A DNA stretch of 64,000 nucleotides from Candidatus Aquidulcis sp. Its GTDB lineage: Bacteria; Chloroflexota; Anaerolineae; UBA4142. Where the stretch lies: positions 1 through 64,000 of the forward strand of contig DYJA01000018.1 in assembly GCA_020723345.1 (NCBI GenBank), given 5' to 3'. Each line of letters opens with the position of its first letter. The first letter of the stretch is position 1. Of the stretch, positions 50,325 through 58,787 are shown piece after piece. The notes beneath the pieces were generated by a model. The model did no database searches, was not told where the DNA came from, and saw nothing but the letters and a program-made list of their open reading frames with translations. Position numbers and translations under genes: made by a program.

Positions 50325-51757
50325 CGTTGCCTCTCATTTTTTCTTTTGCGAAACCAGGCGCGAAAATCTGCGCCAAACGCGGGGAGCGGGCGCGCCATCG
50401 TCCAGCGATTTGCGGGCGGCGGCAAGTTCGGCAGCCAGCCGTTTTTGCGGAGCGGTGCTTGAATGTATTTGAGCATCTGCGTCCCAAATTCGTACAGCCA
50501 CGGCAGACTGAATGACAGTGTTCCGAGTTTTACGCCGGCCTGAATCACGGCGGGCGCAGCCGCGCGTTCGATTTGATCGCCTTCGACCGCGCGATGACGC
50601 AAGCGCAGCAGGATTTCGGGAATCGGAATTTTGACCGGGCAGAATTCCGCGCACGCGCCGCAGAGCGACGACGCGAACGGCAAATCGGCGGCGGTTTTCA
50701 TGCCGAGCAACTGCGTCGAGAGCATCGCGCCGATGGGTCCCGAGTACGCAAAGCCGTACGCGTGCCCACCGACGTTGTTGTACACAGGGCAGACGTTCAA
50801 GCAGACGCCGCAGCGAATGCAGAGCAAGGTTTCGCGCGTCACCTCGTCTTTCATAATGCGTGTGCGTCCGTTATCAAGCAGGACGAGGTGAAATTCTTTG
50901 GGACCGCCTTCTTCGTTGGAGCGGCGCGGACCGGTGATGAACGACGTGTACGCCGACATCTTTTGTCCGGTCGCGCTGCGCGGCAAGAGTTTGAGCAACA
51001 CGTTGACCGATTCCCAATCCGGCACGACTTTGTCGATTCCGACGACCGCGATGTGCAGCGGCGGCAGCGTCGTACACATGCGCCCGTTGCCTTCGTTCGT
51101 CACGATGACGAGCGTGCCAGTTTCGGCGACCATGAAATTCGCGCCCGAGATTCCCAGGTCGGCGGAGAGAAATTCTTCGCGCAGGCGCGTGCGCGCGATC
51201 GCGCACAGTTTGAGCGGATCGGGCGGCGCGTCCACGCCGAGTTTTTGTGTGAACAATTCGGCGATGCCTTCTTTCGTCAGATGCACCGCGGGGACGATGA
51301 TGTGCGACGGACCGACGCCCGCGAGTTGGATGATGAATTCGCCGAGGTCAGTTTCCAGAACCGAAATGCCGTTCTCTTGCAACGCGTGGTTCAAGCCGAT
51401 TTCTTCGGTCGCCATGCTTTTGACTTTGACCGCGCGCTTGACGCCGCGTTCTTTCGCGAGTTCGAGCACGATTTGTTTTGCTTCCGCCGCGTCGCGCGCC
51501 CAATGCACGATGCCGCCGGCAGCGCGCACTTTTTCTTCGAGCCGCGTTAAATAATGATCCATGTGTGTCAAACTGTGCAGCCGGATTTCGTGTCCGGCTT
51601 GGCGCAGCGCCTGCCAGCGTTCGTCTCCGACGACGTCGACGACGGCTTGGCGCGTGCCGAGAAACTTGCTCGTCGCTTTGCGAACCGAGACGGGCATGTG
51701 GGGTGGCACGTTCTTTACGTTCGTGCGAAAGTTTATGTGGGTAGGAATTTGACTCAT
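50321..51757 (-). CDS. lutB: Lactate utilisation iron-sulfur protein LutB
   Basis: A 478-residue protein: N-terminal LUD domain with VKSMATEEIGLNHALQENGI and ISGANFMVAETGTLVIVTNE, then two ferredoxin-type clusters (CIRCGVCLNVCPVYNNVGG and CGACAEFCPVKIPIPEIL) and a C-terminal region with PLRKNGWLPNLPPP. Length and order match LutB/YkgF. It lies between lutA and lutC in the canonical order A-B-C. Confidence 0.94.
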   Translation of the reverse strand: MSQIPTHINFRTNVKNVPPHMPVSVRKATSKFLGTRQAVVDVVGDERWQALRQAGHEIRLHSLTHMDHYLTRLEEKVRAAGGIVHWARDAAEAKQIVLELAKERGVKRAVKVKSMATEEIGLNHALQENGISVLETDLGEFIIQLAGVGPSHIIVPAVHLTKEGIAELFTQKLGVDAPPDPLKLCAIARTRLREEFLSADLGISGANFMVAETGTLVIVTNEGNGRMCTTLPPLHIAVVGIDKVVPDWESVNVLLKLLPRSATGQKMSAYTSFITGPRRSNEEGGPKEFHLVLLDNGRTRIMKDEVTRETLLCIRCGVCLNVCPVYNNVGGHAYGFAYSGPIGAMLSTQLLGMKTAADLPFASSLCGACAEFCPVKIPIPEILLRLRHRAVEGDQIERAAAPAVIQAGVKLGTLSFSLPWLYEFGTQMLKYIQAPLRKNGWLPNLPPPANRWTMARPLPAFGADFRAWFRKRKNERQR

Positions 51758-51777
51758 TGGATTTTCTCCAAGATCTA

Positions 51778-51831
51778 CGTGATGCGTGAAACGTGAGTGT
51801 CACGCATCACGTATCACGCATCACGTTTCAC
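51778..51831. repeat. Iterated hairpin cassette, unit ACGTGATGCGTGA
   Basis: ACGTGATGCGTGAAACGTGA is mirrored by TCACGCATCACGTATCACGC and ATCACGTTTCAC. It fills the gap between lutA and lutB; the last bases overlap the lutA stop. Confidence 0.8.
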
Positions 51832-52556
51832 TGCGCCGCTAACACCGAGATCAAATGTAGCGCGCGAATCGGCGAACCGACCTTGCGCAATCCGCCCGCG
51901 ATGTTCATCAGACAACCTGGGTCGCCCGCGATGATGTACTCCGCGCCGCTCGCCTGGATATTGTCCAACTTGGTTTCCATCATCGTCTTGGAGACTTCGG
52001 GGTAGACGACGCTGAACACGCCGCCGAAACCGCAGCAGGTTTCCTCTTCGTTCAGCGGCACGAGTTCGAGACCTTTGACCGCGCGCAAAAGTTTTTTCGG
52101 TTCTTCGCGCAAGCCCAAGCCGCGCAAAAGGTGGCACGACGCGTGATACGTCACCTTGTGCGGAAACACTGCGCCGACATCGGTCATCTTGAGCACGTTC
52201 AATAGAAACTCGCAAAACTCGAACGTGCGCGGAACAAGTTCCTTGACGCGCGCGTGTTCCGGCGTCCCTTCGGGGAACAATTCGCGATAATGATGGCGGA
52301 CGAAATCCACGCACGAGCCGGACGGCGCGACGATATAGCCGTCGGTCTTGCCGAACACTTTGATGAACTGGCGCGCGGGCGCAAGCGCGCCGCTTTGAAA
52401 ACCGCTGTTGAAAAACGGTTGACCGCAGCAGGTTTGCCCTTCGGGCATTTCGCACTGCACGCCTAATCGTTCCAGGACGCGCACCATATCTTTCAGCGTG
52501 TCCGAGAAAAAATTTTCGCCGAGACAAGTGATGAACAATTGCGCTTTAGTCGTCAT
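51828..52556 (-). CDS. lutA: Lactate utilisation protein LutA (CCG domain)
   Basis: A 242-residue protein with two CCG domains: FITCLGENFFSDTLKD..EGQTCCGQPFF and YHASCHLLRGLGL..EEETCCGFGG, as in LutA/YkgE. The open frame extends to 52715, but GGAGG lies 6 bases before ATG 52556 and a promoter precedes it, so the shorter protein is chosen. It is the first gene of lutABC. Confidence 0.92.
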   Translation of the reverse strand: MTTKAQLFITCLGENFFSDTLKDMVRVLERLGVQCEMPEGQTCCGQPFFNSGFQSGALAPARQFIKVFGKTDGYIVAPSGSCVDFVRHHYRELFPEGTPEHARVKELVPRTFEFCEFLLNVLKMTDVGAVFPHKVTYHASCHLLRGLGLREEPKKLLRAVKGLELVPLNEEETCCGFGGVFSVVYPEVSKTMMETKLDNIQASGAEYIIAGDPGCLMNIAGGLRKVGSPIRALHLISVLAAQ

Positions 52557-52617
52557 CTGCATCCTCCAACAATCGTTTGGTTCTCTCGCGAGTTGCGGGG
52601 AGTTGCCATACAAGAGA

Positions 52618-52647
52618 ATTATACTACGCGGGAACAGGGTCGCGCAA
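52618..52647 (-). promoter_or_regulatory. Promoter of lutABC
   Basis: On the minus strand TATAAT (52623-52618) is preceded by TTGCGC (52647-52642) at 18 bases. It lies about 60 bases before lutA and after the hairpin that follows the Nramp-like gene. Confidence 0.6.
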
Positions 52648-52663
52648 AAATCGCTTGACACAC

Positions 52664-52696
52664 AACTGCCTCTCTGCCGGGGACAGAGAGGCAGTT
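52664..52696 (-). terminator. Hairpin after the Nramp-like gene
   Basis: AACTGCCTCTCTG and CAGAGAGGCAGTT form a 13-bp perfect stem with a 7-base loop, 26 bases after the transporter stop. The T tract on the minus strand is weak, so partial termination or processing is likely; lutABC has its own promoter just downstream. Confidence 0.65.
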
Positions 52697-52721
52697 GCCG
52701 CGATGCTTCGTTCAACGCGGG

Positions 52722-54227
52722 CTAGAACTTGACGAGCGGTTGTCCCGTCGCGATCAGAGCCACAAAGTTGAGGAAGAAGAAGCCGAAGAACAGAACGTTC
52801 GCAACCAACACGACGTACGACCACCAAGCCGCGCGCGCGGGTCGGGGAAGTTTGCTGTTCAGGTAGATCAGCACGAGCGGATAGATGATCGACGCGAGGT
52901 TTGCCATGTTCGCCGAATACTGCAGCAACTGAGTTGGCAGCGCCTGATGGATGACCCAACTGATGAAGACGATGAGCACGATTGCCACGATGTAGTAGAA
53001 CTTGCGCGGGTCGTCTCCGATCCAAGCGCGGAGGCGAGGACTCACGGCAATCGCGGTATCCGTCGTGTTGCGGATCAGCATCTCCAACAGGGTGGTTTGC
53101 GTCTTCCACAAGATCACCGCGCCCAGGACCAGGGTGAAGGGGAAGAGCCACTGAGCTTTCTTTGCCAACTCCGCGGCGACAAACACCGGCATATTCGCAG
53201 AGGTGGGTTCTGCCGCGCCGGGTGTTACGGCAAGCGAAACCGCCAGCACGCTGGGGATAAACATACCGATCATCGCGCCAGTGAAGAAGACAACCCACTG
53301 ATCGACGACCAGGAATCGGAACCAACGTTTCCACGTCTTGGCGTTTTGCTCGGTCTCGCGGAAGGTGACGCCGGAGGGCAGGACTTGCTGCTTCTGCCCG
53401 CCGATGAGACCGGAGAAGAAGCCGATTTTCGATCCCATCCCGTAGCCGTGATCGCGATAGTAGTTGATCAGCATAAAGTTCATGCCGGAAGCAAAGCCGG
53501 TGTAGCCAATGATCGAACCCAGGGTGGTCGCGTCGATGCCTTTCGGCAGCGCGGCTGGGGTGACGATGCTGGCAAGCATCGTGCCCCAGAGACTCGCCGG
53601 CGCAAAGACGATGGACAACACGATCAACACGAACAGGATGATGAACACGGCAGCCGATTCGACGAATTCGAGCGTGCGGGAAATCTTTTTGCCGAACAAG
53701 TAGATTCCCAACGAGAGGAATAACAAAGCGATGGCGATGTAGCGCACCGTCTGCAATTCCACAGGGTTTTTGGCATCGAATGTGCGTCCGACGAAGATGG
53801 CGTAGAGACTCTGCCCGGCGGCAGCTGCCCAGCCGCCCCAAATCCAAGCCAGGTAGATCAGGAACAAAGTCACCGGCACCCAGAACGCCAAGCCGGGGGG
53901 CGTGCGCGTAAAGCCGACGACCGGCACTTCGCCGGTGGCAAGCGTGTAACGCGCGTTTTCGACGTTGTAGAACGTTTGGAGAATCGCGGAAATGGTGACG
54001 AGGAAACCCAGCCCCATGAAGCCGAACTTGCCGAACCCTAACGGACCCAGGAGCCACTCACCGCTTCCGATGGAGACGCCCAGCGCGATCATGCTGGGAC
54101 CGAGGACTGCCGTGATCATTTCTTTCGCGCCGATCTTGGGCAGTTTGAATACTTCTTCCGGTGTTGGCAGATCGTCCACCGCAAGCGCCGGACGACTAAC
54201 GCCGATTTGAAGTTTCTCTTCTGGCAT
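52722..54227 (-). CDS. Nramp-like transporter lacking the metal-binding motifs (copy 2)
   Basis: A 501-residue membrane protein with about eleven segments, annotated by similarity as Nramp family. AGGAGG lies 6 bases before the ATG. In canonical Nramp proteins TM1 carries DPGN and TM6 carries MPH; here TM1 reads VSIGSGEWLLGP (GSGE at 54-57) and the TM6 region reads TGFASGMNFMLINYYRDHGY with no MPH. The metal site is therefore altered. It stands upstream of lutABC-glcF-glcDE, and its frameshifted paralog follows another glcDE. Import of the hydroxyacid, or of a metal or proton-coupled solute, are alternatives. Confidence 0.85.
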   Translation of the reverse strand: MPEEKLQIGVSRPALAVDDLPTPEEVFKLPKIGAKEMITAVLGPSMIALGVSIGSGEWLLGPLGFGKFGFMGLGFLVTISAILQTFYNVENARYTLATGEVPVVGFTRTPPGLAFWVPVTLFLIYLAWIWGGWAAAAGQSLYAIFVGRTFDAKNPVELQTVRYIAIALLFLSLGIYLFGKKISRTLEFVESAAVFIILFVLIVLSIVFAPASLWGTMLASIVTPAALPKGIDATTLGSIIGYTGFASGMNFMLINYYRDHGYGMGSKIGFFSGLIGGQKQQVLPSGVTFRETEQNAKTWKRWFRFLVVDQWVVFFTGAMIGMFIPSVLAVSLAVTPGAAEPTSANMPVFVAAELAKKAQWLFPFTLVLGAVILWKTQTTLLEMLIRNTTDTAIAVSPRLRAWIGDDPRKFYYIVAIVLIVFISWVIHQALPTQLLQYSANMANLASIIYPLVLIYLNSKLPRPARAAWWSYVVLVANVLFFGFFFLNFVALIATGQPLVKF

Positions 54228-54464
54228 CGTTGCCCTCCTTAGGAATAGAAGATGGTTGGAAAAACGAAATACGCGAGGAGAAATTGAATCTGGGTTTGTC
54301 TACTCGATAGGCACCCTCCTTGCCTCTTCCATATTTCGCGTCTGGGAAAAAGACACACTCATTGTATCCTAGACAGACGCGCAATTCTATCGCTCTTGAT
54401 CGACAAAGCGAACGAATCAAGAACTATTTTTGCTCAGACCGAGAACTAGTTCCCGACCGGTCGC
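54228..54464. other. Intergenic region upstream of the Nramp-like gene
   Basis: About 240 bases between the two divergent genes. On the minus strand it holds a candidate -10 TACAAT near 54363, a small hairpin AGGCA..TGCCT enclosing AGGAGGG near 54310-54326, and the ribosome site. I see no known riboswitch fold. Confidence 0.4.
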
Positions 54465-54493
54465 TTGCCAAACTGGGGGAATCGGCATACAAT
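54465..54493 (+). promoter_or_regulatory. Promoter of rarA
   Basis: TTGCCA (54465-54470) and TACAAT (54488-54493) are separated by 17 bases, about 40 bases before the rarA start. A GAACTAGTTC palindrome lies just upstream at 54443-54452. Confidence 0.7.
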
Positions 54494-54531
54494 TGCGGCA
54501 ATCGACCTTCGAGGTCTCAACAAGGTTATCT

Positions 54532-55851
54532 ATGGATCTTTTTGATTATCGCCGTCACGAACTTGAAAAGACGGACGCGCCGCTTGCCGCGCGCATGCGT
54601 CCGCGCACGCTCGACGAATTTGTTGGACAAGAGCACATCGTCGGGCAAGGCAAACTGCTGCGCCGCGCGATTGAATCCGATAAACTTTTCTCCTCGATCA
54701 TTCTCTGGGGACCCCCGGGTACCGGCAAAACGACGCTCGCGACGATCATCGCGAACACGACGAAATCGCACTTTGAAACGATCAGCGCGGTCACGGCGGG
54801 CGTCGCCGATATTCGCCGCCTGATCGCCGACGCGAAAGAGCGGCGCGGGATGCACGGCACGCGCACGATCGTTCTCGTCGACGAAATTCACCGCTTCAAC
54901 AAGGCGCAGCAAGACGCGCTGCTGCCGCACGTCGAAGACGGCACGATCATTTTGATCGGCGCGACGACCGAGAATCCGTACTTTGAAGTGATCTCCGCGC
55001 TCGTCTCGCGTTCGCGCGTCTTTCAACTCAAATCGCTGGACGACGATCAGGTCGCCGCGTTATTGCGACGCGCGATTGCCGATAAAGAACGCGGGTATGG
55101 CGATTTGAAATTGGAGATTGGCGACGACGCGCTCGCGCACCTCGTCGACATTTCCGGCGGCGACGCGCGCTCCGCGCTCAACGCGCTCGAACTCGCGGTC
55201 GAATCTACGCCGCCAGGGCAAGATGGCGCGATTCGGATCGATCTGACGGTTGCCGAAGAAGCGATTCAACGCCGCGCGGTGCGCTATGATCGCGCGGGCG
55301 ATGAGCATTACGACACGATCAGCGCGTTCATCAAATCGGTGCGCGGCTCCGATCCGGACGCCGCGTTGTACTGGCTCGCGCGCATGATCTACGCGGGCGA
55401 AGATCCCAAGTTTATCATGCGCCGCCTGCTGATTCTCGCCGCCGAAGACATCGGACTGGCGGATCCGGCGGGTATCATCGTCGCGGCGTCGTGCGCGCGT
55501 GCGCTCGAATGGTGCGGCTTGCCGGAGGCGCAATTCCATCTCGCGGAGGCGACGCTCTATCTCGCGACCGCGCCGAAGAGCAATTCGGCGATCGCGTATT
55601 TCAAAGCGTTGGAAGAAGTCGAGCGCGAAGGAAAGATAGAAGTCCCGAATCATTTGAAAGATTCATCGCGCGATGGCAAAGCGTTGGGACACGGCAAAGA
55701 TTACAAATACCCGCACGATTTCCCAGGTCATCACGTCGAGCAGCAGTACTTGCCGGAGCGTTTGCGCGGCAAACGTTTCTACGCGCCGAGCGATCAGGGA
55801 CGCGAGAAGGATATTGCGGCGCGGTTGAAGAAATGGCGCGGCGAAACGTGA
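54532..55851 (+). CDS. rarA: Replication-associated recombination protein A (RarA/MgsA)
   Basis: A 439-residue AAA+ ATPase: [37 protein letters not shown], Walker [10 protein letters not shown] (60-68), Walker [16 protein letters not shown], sensor 1 [12 protein letters not shown], Arg finger LVSRSRVF, and the C-terminal tetramerisation region with AEDIGLADP and [20 protein letters not shown]. It acts at stalled replication forks. The open frame starts earlier, but the ATG at 54532 matches the conserved family start and follows the promoter. Confidence 0.95.
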   Translation: MDLFDYRRHELEKTDAPLAARMRPRTLDEFVGQEHIVGQGKLLRRAIESDKLFSSIILWGPPGTGKTTLATIIANTTKSHFETISAVTAGVADIRRLIADAKERRGMHGTRTIVLVDEIHRFNKAQQDALLPHVEDGTIILIGATTENPYFEVISALVSRSRVFQLKSLDDDQVAALLRRAIADKERGYGDLKLEIGDDALAHLVDISGGDARSALNALELAVESTPPGQDGAIRIDLTVAEEAIQRRAVRYDRAGDEHYDTISAFIKSVRGSDPDAALYWLARMIYAGEDPKFIMRRLLILAAEDIGLADPAGIIVAASCARALEWCGLPEAQFHLAEATLYLATAPKSNSAIAYFKALEEVEREGKIEVPNHLKDSSRDGKALGHGKDYKYPHDFPGHHVEQQYLPERLRGKRFYAPSDQGREKDIAARLKKWRGET

Positions 55852-55905
55852 TGCGTGCTGCGTATTGCGTATTGCGTGTTACTTGGAATGCGAACTTGAA
55901 CCTTG
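55844..55905. repeat. One-armed iterated repeats after rarA
   Basis: GATGCGTGCTGCGTATTGCGTATTGCG-type units, then AACTTGAACCTTGAACC units. They overlap the rarA stop and are not clearly mirrored. Confidence 0.5.
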
Positions 55906-55920
55906 AACCTGAAATCTGAG

Positions 55921-55972
55921 TTCGTAGTACGCGCTTCAGCGCGAGAGGCAGCGATAAATCGCCTACTACGAA
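55921..55972. repeat. Dispersed inverted repeat, TTCGTAGTACGCGC type
   Basis: TTCGTAGTA (55921-55929) and TACTACGAA (55964-55972) are exact inverted ends around a GC-rich core containing GCGCTTCAGCGCG. Related to 34703-34744. Confidence 0.7.
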
Positions 55973-55989
55973 CAAACATGCAAAGTATC

Positions 55990-56044
55990 TGCAATCGGCA
56001 ATCGCAAATCGAAAATCTGAAATCATAAATCTGAAATCTGAAAT
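55990..56044. repeat. Iterated AATCTGAAATC repeat before the GHKL gene
   Basis: Tandem degenerate units (AATCGGCAATCGCAAATCG, then AATCTGAAATC several times) run up to 8 bases before the start codon region of the GHKL ATPase gene. No ribosome site is visible between. Confidence 0.6.
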
Positions 56045-56052
56045 GGTGTGCC

Positions 56053-57609
56053 ATGGGCGAAACGCGCGTCAACTTACAACACTTGCTCGAAGACATTCGC
56101 GACACGTACCCGTTCCCGGCGGAAGAAGCGATTCTCACCGAATTGGTCGCGAACTCGCTTGACTCGACCGCGTCCGAGATTCGATTCTTGGTGAGCAAGA
56201 GCGAAAAAACAATGACGGCGGTGGACAACGGCAAAGGGATGTCGCCGTCGCAGTTGGAGCATTATCACGACATTGCCGCGACGACGAAAGTGCGCGGCAA
56301 GGGCATCGGCTTTGCGGGCATCGGCGCGAAACTCGCGCTGCTGCTCGCGCGCGACGTCATCACCGAAACGCGCGCCGGACGTTCGTACACCGCGACGCGC
56401 TGGCGACTCGAAAGTTCGCAGCGCGCCCCGTGGGAACTTGTCGAACCGCAAGGCATTTTGGAAAACGCGAAAAGCGGAACCGCGGTCACGCTCGTTTTCC
56501 GCGAAGCGTCGCCGCTCGTCGAGCCGAATTACGTCGAGATGATTTTGCAAGCGCACTTTCATCCGCTGCTCGACGAAACGTTCGGCGAAATTTTCAAATC
56601 GCTTTATCCGCAGGGTATTCGCTTTTTCGTGAACAATCGTCCCGTTGCCGCGCCCGAACTCGCAGAGTTGCGTGGGCGCAAAACATTCGTCGTGCGCGCG
56701 TCGCTCTCGTCGAATCCAAACGCGAAGGGGAAACCGGTCGGCGTCGGTTTTATCGGACGGAGCGAGGACGATTTGCCGGAAGCGCAGTACGGCATCGGCA
56801 TTTCGGCGTACGGCAAAGTGATCAAACGCGGGTGGGATTGGATCGGACTGACGCCGAAACATCCGACGCGCTTGAGCGGCATCGTCGAAGTGCCGCCGCT
56901 CGTCGAAATTCTGACGACGAACAAAGCCGATTTTCTGAAGGACGGCGGATCGCTCAAACGGTACTATCGTTATCGCAAAGCGATTCAAACCGCGCTCGCG
57001 CCGATTCTGCGCGATTTGGGCGAAACGACGCCGGTGCGCGAACGCGAAGAGCGCGAGGTGCGCCCGCTCGAACGCGAAGTCGAACGGGTCCTGGGAACGA
57101 TGCTCGGCGAATATCCGGAGATCGCGCCGCTGATCGGTCGCCGCCGCACCAGTCAACCTGGGATCAATCTCGCGCCGGACGCGGACGGCGCGGATGTCGG
57201 CGCGCTCACCGAGACGCTCGCGGAAATCGCGCAGCAACAGCACGCAGCGGGCGAGCCGCCCGCTCCACAGCCCGCGCCGTTTCAGCCGCCGCCGGAATCC
57301 GGCGCGGTGCTCGAACCAAATCCCGAAGGCGGCGAACCGGCGCGTCCGCAAGAAGGCAAGCGCGTCGGACCGGGGTTGATGATTGGCTTTGAGGACGCGA
57401 CGGAGCGCGCCGAACTGGGTTGGTTGTTGGAGAACACGGTGTGGATCAATCGCGCGCATCCGGCGTACCAAAAGGCGGTCGCGGGTGGACACGAGCAGTA
57501 TCACGTCGTCCTCACCGTCGCGTGGGTGTTGCTCGGACATCTCGAAGATCAACATTCGGCGCAGCGATTCATCGGCGAGTTTTTGTTCGGGTGGGGCGCG
57601 CGCAAATGA
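56053..57609 (+). CDS. Stand-alone GHKL (Bergerat-fold) ATPase, unknown function
   Basis: A 518-residue protein. The N-terminal ~190 residues are a GHKL ATPase: N box ELVANSLDS (Asn34), G1 box VDNGKGM (58-63), and the lid GKGIGFAGIGAKLALL around 80-95. The layout resembles MutL, Hsp90, TopoVIB and MORC rather than histidine kinases; no dimerisation helix with a phosphoacceptor is seen. A middle region (about 190-330) could be an S5-like transducer domain, then a Pro/Glu-rich linker (400-440) and a conserved-looking C-terminal ~75-residue domain with VWINRAHPAYQKAV. Its stop overlaps the start of the next gene by four bases. Role unknown; nucleic-acid-related or defence functions are possible. 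Confidence 0.75.
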   Translation: MGETRVNLQHLLEDIRDTYPFPAEEAILTELVANSLDSTASEIRFLVSKSEKTMTAVDNGKGMSPSQLEHYHDIAATTKVRGKGIGFAGIGAKLALLLARDVITETRAGRSYTATRWRLESSQRAPWELVEPQGILENAKSGTAVTLVFREASPLVEPNYVEMILQAHFHPLLDETFGEIFKSLYPQGIRFFVNNRPVAAPELAELRGRKTFVVRASLSSNPNAKGKPVGVGFIGRSEDDLPEAQYGIGISAYGKVIKRGWDWIGLTPKHPTRLSGIVEVPPLVEILTTNKADFLKDGGSLKRYYRYRKAIQTALAPILRDLGETTPVREREEREVRPLEREVERVLGTMLGEYPEIAPLIGRRRTSQPGINLAPDADGADVGALTETLAEIAQQQHAAGEPPAPQPAPFQPPPESGAVLEPNPEGGEPARPQEGKRVGPGLMIGFEDATERAELGWLLENTVWINRAHPAYQKAVAGGHEQYHVVLTVAWVLLGHLEDQHSAQRFIGEFLFGWGARK

Positions 57610-57998
57610 ATCAACGTTTCCCGATTCACATCCATCGCCGCGCTGAAAACGGCGTGACGACGTTTCTGGCGACGACTGCGCTCGTCAAACTCGCGGACGC
57701 GCCCGATCAGGTGCAAGCGCAGTTGCGCGATTTTGCCGACGCGTACGCGCGCACACTTGCGGAAGCGCGCGCCGCGCTTGACGATTCGCGCGCGTACTGG
57801 CGCGTCGGCAAGGCGATTTACGATTTCGAGGCGTCGCTCGGCGGGGCAGGGTTTTATCTCGCGGGACAGACCGCGACGTTCGCGCGCGATCTGGGACTGA
57901 ACGCGGGCACGCTTCGGAAAGTTCTCGCGTTCTATCGGCGCAATGCGGACGCGAATGCGCTGCGCGCGGATTCGCCATGGCGGCGGCGCAGCGCGTAA
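57606..57998 (+). CDS. Small DUF1016-N-like helical protein coupled to the GHKL ATPase
   Basis: A 130-residue protein whose ATG overlaps the GHKL stop (ATGA), so the two are translationally coupled. After a basic start (MNQRFPIHIHRRAENG) it is mostly helical; AYWRVGKAIYDFEASLG, FARDLGLNAGTLRKVLAFYR resemble the N-terminal winged-helix-like domain of DUF1016/YhcG proteins. The PDDEXK nuclease half of YhcG is absent. The C terminus (WRRRSA) ends just before an iterated repeat, so it may be truncated. The ORF in this frame opens earlier, but inside the ATPase gene. The family assignment is tentative. Confidence 0.65.
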   Translation: MNQRFPIHIHRRAENGVTTFLATTALVKLADAPDQVQAQLRDFADAYARTLAEARAALDDSRAYWRVGKAIYDFEASLGGAGFYLAGQTATFARDLGLNAGTLRKVLAFYRRNADANALRADSPWRRRSA

Positions 57999-58005
57999 GG
58001 AATTT

Positions 58006-58064
58006 GTCCACGAAGGACACGAAGGTCACGAAGAAATTTCGTGTCCTTCGTGCGCTTCGTGGAC
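58006..58064. repeat. Iterated hairpin cassette, unit CACGAAGGACACGAAGG
   Basis: GTCCACGAAGGACACGAAGG, TCACGAAG, loop AAATTT, then CGTGTCCTTCGTGCGCTTCG and TGGAC. It follows the small DUF1016-like gene by 8 bases and could act as a transcription brake; no T tract follows. Confidence 0.85.
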
Positions 58065-58146
58065 GAGAGGGTTACCCAAGACGAAAATCGCGCTGGCGGA
58101 CGCGGCTGGCGCGGTGAGAAATCCAAATCAATCGCAAGGAGGAAGG

Positions 58147-58305
58147 ATGAAAGTCAAGACCCACAAACCCAACTCGGTCATCTGGATCGTCGCGTTCTTG
58201 CTGTTCCTGTACGGGTTGGTTGCATTTTTCGTGCCGCTCCCGTATTCGGGATTCGCCGTTCTTATTTCGGCGGCGCTGTTGCTGCTGGGAACGACGGTGT
58301 TTTAG
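58147..58305 (+). CDS. Small two-segment membrane protein
   Basis: A 52-residue protein with a strong AAGGAGG 6 bases upstream. Two hydrophobic segments (VIWIVAFLLFLYGLVAFFV and FAVLISAALLLLGTTVF) are joined by PLPYSG; the N terminus is basic (MKVKTHKPN). No family recognised. It begins a run of three small genes on the plus strand. Confidence 0.65.
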   Translation: MKVKTHKPNSVIWIVAFLLFLYGLVAFFVPLPYSGFAVLISAALLLLGTTVF

Positions 58306-58499
58306 CGCGGCGCAAGTGCTTGGATCGCGAAACTCGCGAAATGGAGCGATAACCGCAAGTCTTGCGCGGCTTGCGTACTTTTCGCGGGTTTCGTGATCCC
58401 AAGGTTTTGTTTGTGCTTTGTCCAAAACTCGACGGCGCCCTTGCAAAATGGATTGCGTGTTGCAGAGGCAGCGGCGCGTTTTTAGAAAGGAACAAGACT

Positions 58500-58754
58500 A
58501 TGGATTCGCAATTGCACCAGAAACTCGCGGAGCTTCACGCTGAACTCGAACAAACGCAAGTGCTCGACGATGAAGCGCGGCAATTGCTTGGGCATTTGCA
58601 GCGCGATATTCAAGCCGTGCTGAAGGAATCGAATCCATCTACGCGCAAATCACTGCGCGAGCGTTTGAGCGCGGCGGTTGGGCATTTCGAAGAATCGCAC
58701 CCCAGTCTCACTCTGATGCTCAAGCAAGTTCTGGATAGTCTCGCGCAGGTCTAG
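58500..58754 (+). CDS. DUF4404 family protein
   Basis: An 84-residue soluble helical protein: MDSQLHQKLAELHAELEQTQ, LDDEARQLLGHLQRDIQAVL, then a second helical hairpin with HFEESHPSLTLMLKQVLDSL. Length and layout fit the DUF4404 family. AAAGGA lies 8 bases before the ATG. The preceding ~195 bases after the small membrane protein hold no recognisable feature. Function unknown. Confidence 0.75.
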   Translation: MDSQLHQKLAELHAELEQTQVLDDEARQLLGHLQRDIQAVLKESNPSTRKSLRERLSAAVGHFEESHPSLTLMLKQVLDSLAQV

Positions 58755-58787
58755 AGTCACCCAATAACTCACAAGGAGGAAGATCGG

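Noticed and set aside
19633-51831. Iterated GTGATGCGTGA and similar runs as possible CRISPR arrays
   Set aside because: Units are 8-12 bases, degenerate and adjacent, with no spacers of constant length, and no cas genes are present; they are inverted cassettes.
54300-54370. Mn2+ or other metal riboswitch before the Nramp-like gene
   Set aside because: No yybP-ykoY core or other known metal-sensing fold is visible; only a short hairpin around AGGAGGG.
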